A DNA stretch of 64,000 nucleotides from Entonaema liquescens (Eukaryota > Ascomycota > Sordariomycetes > Xylariales > Xylariaceae), in contig CADCSX010000005.1 in the NCBI GenBank assembly GCA_902805475.1, positions 1,995,501-2,059,500 on the forward strand. Reading direction: 5' to 3'. Under the pieces are notes generated by a model that worked only from the letters and a program-made list of their open reading frames with translations, had not been told where the DNA came from and made no database searches. Shown here in pieces: positions 25,148 through 34,288 of the stretch; position 1 is the first letter of the stretch, and every line of letters starts with the position of its first letter. Made by a program: the position numbers and the translations under genes.

Positions 25148-26437
25148 ATGGCACCACCACCGGCTGTAAGTCCCAGATTAAGTTAACGGTTGTTATTAAT
25201 ATCAATTTACTGATCACGTTAGACTCCCACGCCACATCGATTTCTAGTGCCAAAGAGGTCGCAGTCTAGGAATGACACACCTCAGGCAAATCAGAGTGGC
25301 ACACAGCAGTTTCATACCACACCACGCTTCTCCCTCTACTCAACACCTAGGGGGTCATTTGCAGGAGGGGAAGGTTCATCACTTCGCCCGCCTTCTAGTA
25401 TTCCCACACCCGCTTCCGCTAGGACCGGAGCCGGGGCTTACTATCGGCCTACTCCACGCACCACTGATCCTATTAACGATGCCATTGACAGCTCTCCACC
25501 TTTACCGGAAGAGCAAGAACTATGCGGAAGGGACGGTAGTAATCATCGCGACCCTCTCGAAGTTTATGACGTAGACACAGACGTAGATGCTGTACCAGAG
25601 TCATCGCCCATACGAGAATTCAACAGTAAGCACGACGAAAGCAGCGACGGCGAGGATGACATAAGAAGCCGTTCCCCCAAACGTCGGCGCATCTCTATAT
25701 CTTCCAACTTCAGCAGCAGCGACACCCACGTCTCCGCACAGCGCAATGATAATGATGATGATTACGATAATGACAATAACCACGATAAAATTAAAATCGA
25801 AGATGAAGAAGACACCGTCATGCTCGACGAGTACCCCCCATCTTCTCCATTCTCTCACGGCTCCCACGGCTCTTATGGCCTAACCCCAGAACCCACCCTC
25901 CCCAGACCATCTACCTCGGTCCAGCAACCGACGTTCCAGAAAGCGCCCCGCTTCAAGCTCATCGAGGCGCCCGAAGGCGGCCCCCTCCGCGGCGACCCGC
26001 TGCCCGATGTCTTCTCGCCGCACCGGCGCGGCGCGAAGTACATACCTGGCGGCCTGGCGGCCTCGGTGCGCGATTGGTTCGTCGAGGTGTGGGCTGGCGC
26101 GACGACGGGCGCCGGGGCAAGGCGCGAGGGGGAGTGGGATGCGCGGATCCGGGTGGATGGCGTTCAGGGGTCGGCGGGTATGACGTTGGTTACTGGGCGG
26201 TATGTTGTAAGGGAGGATGGCGATGGGACTACGACTGATGCAAATGTGACGGCGAGGAATGCGAGGGTTGTGCTTGCGGGCAGTCAGAAGGTGGTGGGTT
26301 TGGAGAAAGGACTGGAAGTGCATCCTGGCTCAGTGGTAGGTATTGGAAGGCCGAGTTGGGATGTCGTGGTTCCGGGACAGGGGCGGTGGGGTGTGGTTTG
26401 CGAGTGGGCTGTCTTGAGGCAAGATTCTGGGGGCTAG
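25148..26437 (+). CDS. Unknown nuclear-type protein, disordered N-terminus and compact C-terminus
   Basis: Not recognised. A six-codon first exon (25148-25165, MAPPPA) is joined across a 57-base intron to 25223-26437, giving 410 residues in phase. The first 230 residues are low-complexity: PHRFLVPKRSQSR, TTPRFSLYSTPRGS, an acidic Ser/Asp region with PKRRRIS (a possible nuclear localisation signal) and a run of Asp/Asn with HDKIKIEDEED. The last 165 residues (from APRFKLIEAPEG, through YIPGGLAASVRDWFVEVWAG) are compact and rich in Val/Gly. Alternating hydrophobic strands such as ARVVLAGSQKVVGLEKGL and GSVVGIGRPSWDVVV resemble a small beta-barrel (OB-like) fold; this is inference only. GC content rises sharply in that half. 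Nuclear location is suggested by composition. Confidence 0.7.
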
Positions 26438-26971
26438 GGCTCTGGTATGCCTTTATTGAGTGACTATCGAATTTGCTACACTACGTTACCCTATAATAAG
26501 ACGATAATTCAAACCTTAGACACGGCAGAGTCAGACTCTTGGGCTCGTATTATTTAGACGCGAGCATGGTATAGTCATAGCAATAACAGTCATAGCTTAG
26601 GAACCGTGGACTTTCTGTAGGGATTACTCCACAAAGTTACTAACCTAGACTCGACTATTCAACCTTTACACATAAGAATCAGTACACGTTCGGATATCAC
26701 GATGTCTAAGGATAAAGAAACTGTATCATAACCCTAGTTTGAACCATTTCAACAATCCTGATATCTAAGACAATAAGCATGTTTCTATTATAATTCACGT
26801 TACATCCTCTAGTGATTGTTTCTATACCGCCGTCCCGTTTAAGGCCAGAAACTATGCTACAAGATAGATTCATCGTAACCAGTATGGGCGATTGGGATAT
26901 ATATCCTCATCTTAGTCGTCGACTTGTTGAAATTCCCCATCACACTCACACTCAATAATTCGTTATTGCCC
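26438..26971. other. Intergenic gap
   Basis: About 530 bases, AT-rich, no gene recognised. Presumed 3' end of the unknown gene and promoter of the kinase-fold gene at 26972. Confidence 0.5.
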
Positions 26972-27907
26972 ATGACCAACATCGATTTTCAATTACCATT
27001 TGGTCTATTCAAAATGGATTATCTTGACATCCCCGATCTGCCATACTTTGCTCCTAAGGCGCAGCTACCTTCTCCGCTGCCCAGCTTCAGCGATATAATG
27101 GGGCTCCCCTTGAAGAAGGAACCCTTTTGGGTACATCAAGGTGTTCGTGTCAATGGTCACTATTTAGTGAAACTCGGGCTCGATGCAGCCAGTGCTGCCT
27201 CGCAGGCTATGAACACGCTCATCGTGAGCATATATACTGACATTCGTGTCCCAACTTTGTATGCTGCTTATCCATACGAACTGGATGGTGCCGAGGCTTG
27301 GATTTTGATTACGGAGTATATGGATGATGTCCCGCTATACGAGAAGCTCCAAGAGAACGGCACGGATGTCGCTGCCACCATAGATGCTGTCGTCCCGCAG
27401 CTTCTACAGGCCCACCGGGAGCTCCAGCGTATCCCGTCACCTAACTCCTACGGCCACACATACCGCATCGGAAACCCCAGCTCGGAAACGGATCTCAAGC
27501 TTTTCGATACAGCAGAACAGGCGCGGAACTGGCTGTTCCGCCTAATGGCTCCGAGCTACGAGGGCCAAGGTGACGATGCGGCGGGGCAATACGCAAAGAA
27601 GTGGGAGGCTGCCCACGAGAAGTTCTGCAAGGGATTGGCTAGCGGTGACGACCCAATCTTCACCCACTGCAATTTAAACCCGTGGACAGTCAGGGTTGGG
27701 GAATACGGCCGTATTTCCATCACCGGGTGGGGAAATGCCGGGTTCTTCCCGCCAGAGTTCGAATACCTTACTTCCCGTAGGGCAGGAGAACGTGGTTCGG
27801 CCTGGTCCCAAATCGTTTCGCGTGCTTTGGCCGATGGCGTATATGAGGAGGCGCATAGCCTGATTGAGCAGACGGCTCGTGAGCATGAGATTATGATGTC
27901 GTCGTAA
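26972..27907 (+). CDS. Aminoglycoside-phosphotransferase-fold protein with degenerate catalytic motifs
   Basis: Intronless, 311 residues from the ATG at 26972; an internal ATG at 27014 is an alternative. The layout follows the fungal APH/choline-kinase-like family: an N-lobe with VRVNGHYLVKLGLD (a lysine at the usual ATP-lysine place), the hinge AWILITEYMDDVPL, and QLLQAHRELQRIPSP. The C-lobe has the catalytic and metal motifs, but they are altered. The HGD-type brace reads FTHCNLNPW (about residues 230-238) with Asn where catalytic Asp is expected, and the usual IIDWE reads ISITGWGNAGFFPPEFEYL, with Gly replacing the metal-binding Asp. It may therefore be a pseudokinase or bind ligand without transferring phosphate. 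It gives no evidence of antibiotic resistance; fungal members are diverse. No frame damage is seen. Confidence 0.75.
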   Translation: MTNIDFQLPFGLFKMDYLDIPDLPYFAPKAQLPSPLPSFSDIMGLPLKKEPFWVHQGVRVNGHYLVKLGLDAASAASQAMNTLIVSIYTDIRVPTLYAAYPYELDGAEAWILITEYMDDVPLYEKLQENGTDVAATIDAVVPQLLQAHRELQRIPSPNSYGHTYRIGNPSSETDLKLFDTAEQARNWLFRLMAPSYEGQGDDAAGQYAKKWEAAHEKFCKGLASGDDPIFTHCNLNPWTVRVGEYGRISITGWGNAGFFPPEFEYLTSRRAGERGSAWSQIVSRALADGVYEEAHSLIEQTAREHEIMMSS

Positions 27908-28440
27908 GCTTCTAAGAATGAAGTTCCTTTAGAGTCCTCTAGGGGCTCGCTTTATGCCAAGTCACACCGTATGATTTAATCTCATACTAATTGCTACGTG
28001 ACAGATTAGAAGTAGTGCTTCTAACAAAAAAGAAAAGAAAAGAAGAGAAAAAGAAAATAGGAGGTAAGATATGAAATAGATATTAATAAATCTCTTGCCT
28101 CCAACGTCTCTAGTAAAATTATTAAACTTCGCTTGCATCACCCCCCTCCCCCCTTTCTTTGTATCCTTCAACGTCTAATCTAAAAGATACTACCAGCCAC
28201 GTTAAGTCCCTCTGACCGAACTGTCTGTTCACTCGCACATATCCCTTAGATTAAATGAAACATATTCAATTTGGATCTATGAAATATTGTTTATTTACAC
28301 CTTATACGGGAAATACTTTCAAATTCCAACCTTCGGTACTCCACTTGACATTCTTTATTTACTCTACTTGGATAAATGCTCGACATAGGATACCAACGTT
28401 GGGTTCATTGATTATCCCAAGGTTTAACAGTCTTCCCTTC
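27908..28440. other. Intergenic gap with purine-rich tract
   Basis: Holds an A/G-rich tract (about 28026-28062) and AT-rich sequence; no gene. It ends at the 15-base repeat array. Confidence 0.5.
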
Positions 28441-28553
28441 TTCATACTTACCTTCTTCATACTTACCTTCTTCATACTTACCTTCTTCATACTTACCTTC
28501 TTCATACTTACCTTCTTCATACTTACCTTCTTCATACTTACCTTCTTCATACC
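28441..28553 (-). repeat. Seven-copy 15-bp tandem array of 5' splice-site sequence
   Basis: Seven exact copies of TTCATACTTACCTTC (plus strand, 28441-28545) and a partial eighth. On the minus strand each unit reads GAAGGTAAGTATGAA, with AAG|GTAAGT, a near-perfect match to the 5' splice site. The array begins exactly where the decayed acetyltransferase exon ends (TGGGGTATGAAGAAG), so the unit is that gene's exon/intron boundary expanded. The unit is 15 bases, so no frame is disturbed: the minus strand could encode a repeating Met-Lys-Lys-Val-Ser. Confidence 0.95.
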
Positions 28554-29090
28554 CCAATCCATTAGTTGCTGCCCGACACCCTTGCGGCGGTACTCGGGGT
28601 GAGTGAAGATTATAAACAGATTTTTTTAATATGAGCTTTGTCTGGGAAATGATAGGTATCAATACTCACAGACATGGGGTCTCTGAGCAACCTGACACCT
28701 GGGCCTAGTATGATTCACCAGCACTTTCTCCACGAAAGAACGGGAGCCGTCATTGGGGAACTAGGTGACTTCTAAATCGTGAGGATGAGCAAATGGGTTT
28801 TCGTCATGGATATTCCAGAGGGCCCCTCCTGCTATCTTGCCAGTTTCGGTATCGACCACCTTATTCCAGCGGCTGGAGGGGTCATGAGTGTGCCAAGATC
28901 TAAGTCTTTCTGCAGCCTCCTTGATAGCATCCTCACGGGCCTCTTCCCCGTTCCCGTGGATTGGGAAGAAAGCGTGAAAGAACTTTTGAGGAGGGTCTTC
29001 GTATGATTCAAACATGCATCTAGCGAGCGCAGGAAAGTCCGCATCTACATTGATATCCTGGAGTTCTAGTAGCGTCTTTACTAATCGGAG
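28546..29090 (-). pseudogene. GNAT-family N-acetyltransferase relic
   Basis: Minus-strand remnant of a fungal GNAT acetyltransferase. Recognisable pieces in order: DADFPALARCMFESYEDPP, KFFHAFFPIHGNGEEARED, AAERLRSWHTHDPSSRWNKV, TGKIAGGALWNIHDENPFA, then an in-frame TAG at 28761-28763 where a Trp codon is expected. After it come DGSRSFVEKVL and CQVAQRPHV, a disturbed intron, and THPEYRRKGVGQQLMDWGMK, which holds the acetyl-CoA binding loop RRKGVG. The 3' part is replaced by the 15-bp array. No start codon is found in frame upstream of the conserved N-terminal residues. TGG to TAG equals C to T at a CpA site on the plus strand, the context favoured by repeat-induced point mutation, though one site proves nothing. 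Not expected to make an active enzyme. Confidence 0.85.
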
Positions 29091-29467
29091 ATGAGCTTGA
29101 GTAGAATAGGGGTAAAGGATAATATTGAATGTAGACGGAGGTTGTTAAAACCCTTCGAGCGATCAAGAGATGAGCTTGGTGGCTCTTTCAACACTTGGTT
29201 CGTCTCACTGCTCTGCCCGCGTAGACGAATCGCTAGCACATGAATACGCGTAATCACATCTTGCTTATAGGGCAATCTCTGTCATAAGGTGGAGTAAGAA
29301 GCATGTAAACAGCAAAGTTATTTCCGCGAGAAACTCCAGCCTAGCTGCGGATGCCTGCAGCTGTCAACTAATATGTACTGAGCATGTTCTCTGTCCTACA
29401 GGTTTTAGGTATCTAGATTTCTGACAAGCCTCAATGTTTATAAATCCCTCGACATTTATGCACTTGT

Positions 29468-29568
29468 GCTTATTAGCTTATTAGCTTATTAGCTTATTAG
29501 CTTATTAGCTTATTAGCTTATTAGCTTATTAGCTTACTAGCTTATTAGCTTATTAGCTTATTAGCTTA
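29468..29568. repeat. 8-bp tandem array GCTTATTA, about 12.5 copies
   Basis: Head-to-tail GCTTATTA units over about 100 bases, with a single interruption (GCTTACTA). The high identity suggests recent slippage. It lies in a gene-free stretch 0.6 kb upstream of the STAND gene. Confidence 0.95.
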
Positions 29569-29894
29569 CAATTACTTTGATCTACCTATCGGGATATCGA
29601 AGCTATTTCTAACACTGCGATCGTTGCTTACCGTGACCACGTACTTGATATGTCTATTAAATAGTTATTTTAAGGCAAGGAAATGCTTTTTGTGCCAATC
29701 ATCGACATTGGTTGCTAATAGGTAGATTTGGAAAAGGTAGGATAAGCAACAACACGTGCGGACTAGAACAAGGATAGATATTTGAGTTCAACGTTCAACT
29801 GCGAGTGAAACGTTGGGGAAGGGGCAGGTGATGTGATTGGGTCGTGGCATCCCATCCATAAAACACCAAAACCAATCGGCCATTTAACATAAGT

Positions 29895-29976
29895 AGCCAA
29901 CCACCACAGCCAGCTACTACAGCCAGCTACTACAGCCAGCCACTACAGCCAGCCACTATAGCCAGCCACCACAGCC
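29895..29976. repeat. 13-bp minisatellite, six copies
   Basis: Six 13-base units of AGCCAGCYACTAC type (first AGCCAACCACCAC, then AGCCAGCTACTAC twice, AGCCAGCCACTAC, AGCCAGCCACTAT, AGCCAGCCACCAC) followed by AGCC. Graded substitutions between copies show an older array than the 8-bp one nearby. It is about 180 bases upstream of the STAND start and could be inside its promoter. Confidence 0.92.
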
Positions 29977-30152
29977 AATCCATGCAGGCCACGGCTCCAT
30001 ATATCAGGTACGGAAGCCTCAGCTCTGGTAAACTTCAGGCTACCCCTCATTTAATGCAACGAGTTACTTGACGCTTTGGTTGCAAGTTTGGCCAGAGCCT
30101 TACCAATCCCCTCTTTCATAAACATCAAGGACAATAACGAGAACGAAAGGAA

Positions 30153-32900
30153 ATGGATCCCTTGAGCGCATTTTCTCTCGCCGCCGGAGTCGTTCAATTT
30201 ACTGACTTCGCGAGTAGGCTTGTGACAGATACTATCAAGGTCTACAAATCTGCAACAGGTCAATCAACGACAACCGTGGAGTTCTCAAAAATTGCTTCAG
30301 ATCTACGGTCATACATCAATCATATTCAAGATAAGGCAAACAGTCTAGGATCTAATGCCGAGAGTAATACGAACGTCCGTATCTCACAGATTTGTACGGA
30401 GTGTAGTGAGGTCTGCACTAAACTTGAAACGGCTCTCGAGAAACTGCAAGCTACCGGTCAGACCAGCCTAGAAGTTGCTCTATCTAGTCTCAAGGTTACG
30501 ATCAAAGGGTTATGGACGCAGGATGAGCTCGATACCTTGGTCCGACAGCTTTCGAATATTCGGAGAGACATGATGGATGTTATCATCATCGGCGTGTGGA
30601 AGGATGCGCAGCAGCTCGTCGAGCAGCAAACTGAGATATCCGCGACGCTCAGTCGCATTGACAAGCCAGCAACAGACTTCAAGCAGGGACTCATTGATAT
30701 TACCAATGGCGATAATATTGCAATGCCGAATACCAACACGCAACAGACCATTGCTTGGACTAAGCTTCGGTCGCCACGTTTGAACTACCAGATAGATCTC
30801 TCACCAGTCAAAGACGCCTCAGACGACCTAAACGCTTGCAAGAGCGTACTTGATAGCCTCATATTCGATACTTTGAGCAACCGAGAAAGATCTATTCCAG
30901 AGGCATACGAGAAGACCTTTCGATGGGTATTTGAGGATCCAAGGGTAGACGAACAGGGTAAGGCCATGTGGTCTAACTTTCCGGCTTGGCTCCAGGTAGA
31001 TTGTGATTTCATATATTGGATTACTGGCAAGCCCGGATCGGGAAAGTCAACACTTTTGAAATGTATCACCAATAACGAGTTGCTCAACACGCATCTCAAT
31101 ACTTGGGCTGGCACCCGAAAAGTTTTACTAGGCAGATTCTACTTTTGGAATGCTGGAACAGTGGAGCAGAAATCACACCTAGGGCTCCTCAAGACGCTTC
31201 TGCTTGAATGCTTATCAGAAACACCTGAACTTGTCCGTCGCATCATCCCCAAGAGGTGGGCCTTCCAAAAGATTTTCAGTAATATTCAGGCACATAATAA
31301 CCCCCCTTGGTCTCTACCCGAGCTACAAGATGCACTCAATGTTCTCGCATCGGAAGCTGGGGAATCTTACGTGGTAGCCCTGTTTATTGACGGGCTGGAC
31401 GAATTTTCTGGAGACCATCAGGAGCTTCTTGCTTTCCTTAACGACATCCGTCGGCTTGGAAGAGGAAGGGTGAAGATTTGTGCCAGTAGCCGACCCTGGA
31501 ATGTCTTTTCGGACTCCTTCAGGAATAATCCCAAGCTTAGGCTTGAAGATTTGACGAAAAGGGATATTGAACACTACATAAGAAGCAACCTTGGATCCCA
31601 TCCTGGCTTTGAAGAACTTAGAGTAACATACGAGACCGAAGCGGAATGCTTGATTCACTCTATCTCCGAGAAGGCCCACGGCGTCTTCTTGTGGATATCT
31701 ATAGTAGTTAAATCGCTACTACAAACACTCACAGATGGCAGTTCCATATCCGAGCTCCAGGTAATCATCGATCAACTACCCGAGAAGCTCTCTGATTTAT
31801 ACACGAATATATTCCTGAGCATCCCTACCAAGTATTTATCGGATTGTTCACGCTTCCTGCAGATCATACAACACTGGAAACATAGAATGGTGCTGAAAGT
31901 TGATGACCTATGGCTAGCAGAGAATGAAGACGCCCTCTCCATAAATATGGATAAGTTGACACATAAGCAAAAGATGCATATCAATCTCTCAATGCGCCGG
32001 AAAGTAGGCAGCCGGACGAAGGGCTTGCTTGAGGTCTCAAGTGAAGGGGAAGTTAATTACCTTCACCGCACAACGCATGACTGGGTAGTTGAAAGCCTAA
32101 GTGATATCACCGCTAAGGGGCCTGAGGATTTCGATGTTTATGTAATTGGACTCAAGTGTTCGGTCGTAGAGCTCAATAGAATATCCCGATATGACTTGGG
32201 TGAATACCACGACTACGCTGGCAAGATTATGGGCCCAGTCAGGGAATGTATACTATTCGCCTCTCAGATCAGGAAATACGACGAGAATTCAGAAATTATA
32301 CAAAGAATTGTTCGGAAGCTGGTTGACAGCCACAACACAATCCATAAGAGGCTAAACCAATACTCAAGCGGATTAACTGACTCGGACCGAAAATATATAT
32401 CCGACGATATGATGATTAGGATCGGAGACAATGTAACCTCCTCGCCTAATGCTGATGTTATTATAGCGGCCCAATTCTGCATTACTAGTTATGTACGCGA
32501 GAAGGTTACGTCAGACCCTTCAATATTAAACCTAGAGAATGGCGGGCCGTCAATTCTGGGGAGCGCAATATGTGGGTTTATTTTTTTGGCCTTTGGGGCA
32601 GCACCCTTGTTTCCTGATGTTGAGTCTAGAGAGCAAAGAATAGCACTAGTTACTTTTCTTCTCGACAATGGTGTCGAATTTATACTACCTAATATCCAAG
32701 GCCTAATCGGTAATTATAAGAGACCGAGTTCAGAAGATCGGGATAATGGACTCGCATATTGGTCTGCCATTGAGGCCCTCTTAGAGGACACGAAGTACTC
32801 CCCGCAAAGACGTAATGACTTGCAGCAATCTTGGGTTAAGAGGATATCAAAATATGAGTTTTACTGGAGGATAAAAAAGTGGCTTAAGGCTCACATCTAA
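30153..32900 (+). CDS. Fungal STAND (NACHT-type NLR-like) NTPase
   Basis: Intronless, 915 residues, ATG in good context (GAAATGGAT). The N-terminus MDPLSAFSLAAGVVQFTDFA is the signature of the fungal Helo-like N-terminal domain of STAND proteins. The nucleotide-binding domain follows: Walker A GKPGSGKST at about residues 292-300, Walker B VVALFIDGLDE at about 407-417, ICASSRPWNVF (sensor region) at about 445-455, and the conserved YLHRTTHDWV at about 635-645. The last 270 residues show no ankyrin, TPR or WD40 repeats, so the protein is short compared with repeat-bearing relatives. Such proteins are associated with non-self recognition and programmed cell death in fungi; that role here is inference. 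I find no adjacent partner gene with a HeLo, lipase or peptidase effector domain. No frame damage is present. Confidence 0.88.
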   Translation: MDPLSAFSLAAGVVQFTDFASRLVTDTIKVYKSATGQSTTTVEFSKIASDLRSYINHIQDKANSLGSNAESNTNVRISQICTECSEVCTKLETALEKLQATGQTSLEVALSSLKVTIKGLWTQDELDTLVRQLSNIRRDMMDVIIIGVWKDAQQLVEQQTEISATLSRIDKPATDFKQGLIDITNGDNIAMPNTNTQQTIAWTKLRSPRLNYQIDLSPVKDASDDLNACKSVLDSLIFDTLSNRERSIPEAYEKTFRWVFEDPRVDEQGKAMWSNFPAWLQVDCDFIYWITGKPGSGKSTLLKCITNNELLNTHLNTWAGTRKVLLGRFYFWNAGTVEQKSHLGLLKTLLLECLSETPELVRRIIPKRWAFQKIFSNIQAHNNPPWSLPELQDALNVLASEAGESYVVALFIDGLDEFSGDHQELLAFLNDIRRLGRGRVKICASSRPWNVFSDSFRNNPKLRLEDLTKRDIEHYIRSNLGSHPGFEELRVTYETEAECLIHSISEKAHGVFLWISIVVKSLLQTLTDGSSISELQVIIDQLPEKLSDLYTNIFLSIPTKYLSDCSRFLQIIQHWKHRMVLKVDDLWLAENEDALSINMDKLTHKQKMHINLSMRRKVGSRTKGLLEVSSEGEVNYLHRTTHDWVVESLSDITAKGPEDFDVYVIGLKCSVVELNRISRYDLGEYHDYAGKIMGPVRECILFASQIRKYDENSEIIQRIVRKLVDSHNTIHKRLNQYSSGLTDSDRKYISDDMMIRIGDNVTSSPNADVIIAAQFCITSYVREKVTSDPSILNLENGGPSILGSAICGFIFLAFGAAPLFPDVESREQRIALVTFLLDNGVEFILPNIQGLIGNYKRPSSEDRDNGLAYWSAIEALLEDTKYSPQRRNDLQQSWVKRISKYEFYWRIKKWLKAHI

Positions 32901-34288
32901 ATGAAATAGGTTTATAGCTAATTTTTCTATAATATCTAAAGCAAAAGACGTGTTTGGAGCTGATGGTAAGATCTTGGATATACATAAGAGCTTAGAGATG
33001 TTACGGATATACTTATTATATACTTAATGAGGAACGATAGTTAGCTAGCTAGAAAAAGCACATATTATATACGATCTCATCCCCTACGTACTTTCATTAG
33101 CTGGAGTAAACAGTTAGATATCAGTTAAGTGTGTACATTCTATGTGAGGTTATCATAGTCTTATGATAGTGAGCTAGTGTACGTATCTGACATAGACCTA
33201 CAACGAAGACGCGATTGGGAGTAAACTAGATTACTGTAACTCGTGTTTTCTCTTTTATACAACTGTGTTTCTTCCCATTTTGAGCCGACTTTAATGCTCT
33301 CTTTTGGTGTCTTGTGTTAGAGGAAAGGTGTAATTAATGCGGAATAGGCATAGATCCATATAGCATATTACGTATAAAGGGCGCCGCGCGCCCTCGCTGC
33401 TAACGGGAAACGTAAGCGATTGATTAACGCCTGCTCTTCTAATTAGTAGCGAGAACACTGCGCATTTGTTATATGATATGCTACGTACTATTCCACTCTA
33501 GTTCCCCCTTACCCCTGACACGGACAATAACCACTCCAGTATTAAAACTATGATTTGAACTACGACAATATCAAGACCTTTGTAAAATCTGAGTAGGTGG
33601 CTATCTTTCTTAATCTAGGTAAGCATTGATAAGATGTTACTACAAGAGCAGGTGATATAGAGTCACATTGAAAAACTGACCCGGTTAGCTCCCGCAATAC
33701 CTAACACACTGGACCACGGATTCATAAGAGGAAAACGCATAGGCGAGGCAGAAGATAGAGACAAAAAAAAAAAAGGAAAAACATACAACACCAGGGATTC
33801 GCTGGTCGTCACCGACCCAACTACTAATCTGGCGATATCCGGCTTGTCTAAAGGGAGAGCGGACGGGATCCCGAATTCTCCAGATTCTATGGTCGTATGT
33901 GAAAATTTGAACATGTTATTGTAGTATATATGTAGGTTACCTACATGATCTATGCTGCCCAGTATTCAGATCTAACCCACATACTCGAAGGTAGTCAAAG
34001 CCCCATACAGATAATTCTCAGAGCAGGTAGATACCGATGTAAATGTAGTGATGCTATGCTAACTCCCCAATAAAAACCTATTAGTCGTAGCCCGGGCAAT
34101 GAGGAATTTAATAATAATCCAGCCAATCTCGTAGAAGTGCAACGTCAATTTGTCCGCCCGTCTATGATGCATTATTCGTGACATTCGCATGCAAGATTTG
34201 CGCGTAAGAGACGAGAAAGGGGCCCGCAATATATCCATACTCCGCGCCAAAAATGAATGCTGGTTCGCAACAAACCAAAAAAGCACCA
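32901..34288. other. Gene-free interval
   Basis: About 1.4 kb, AT-rich, between the STAND gene and the ATG2 3' end. Apart from a GC-rich snippet near 33384-33405 I see no structure and no coding frame worth reporting. Confidence 0.55.

Larger units (their letters stand above)
29091..30152. other. Gene-free interval with two minisatellites
   Basis: No gene recognised. It carries the 8-bp array at 29468-29568, the 13-bp array at 29895-29976, and the promoter of the STAND gene at 30153. Confidence 0.6.

Noticed and set aside
28255..28662. Open frames reading through the 15-bp array on both strands (repeating Phe-Ile-Leu-Thr-Phe or Met-Lys-Lys-Val-Ser)
   Set aside because: The open frames result from a 15-base unit that has no stop codon; there is no independent coding signal, and the sequence is explained by the expanded splice boundary.
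28441..29976. Clustered direct repeats resembling a CRISPR array
   Set aside because: Units are head to tail without unique spacers, and the genome is eukaryotic; they are mini- and microsatellites.
33384..33410. GC-rich snippet as a possible structured RNA
   Set aside because: Too short, no convincing hairpin beyond GGCGCCGCGCGCC self-complementarity, and no context.
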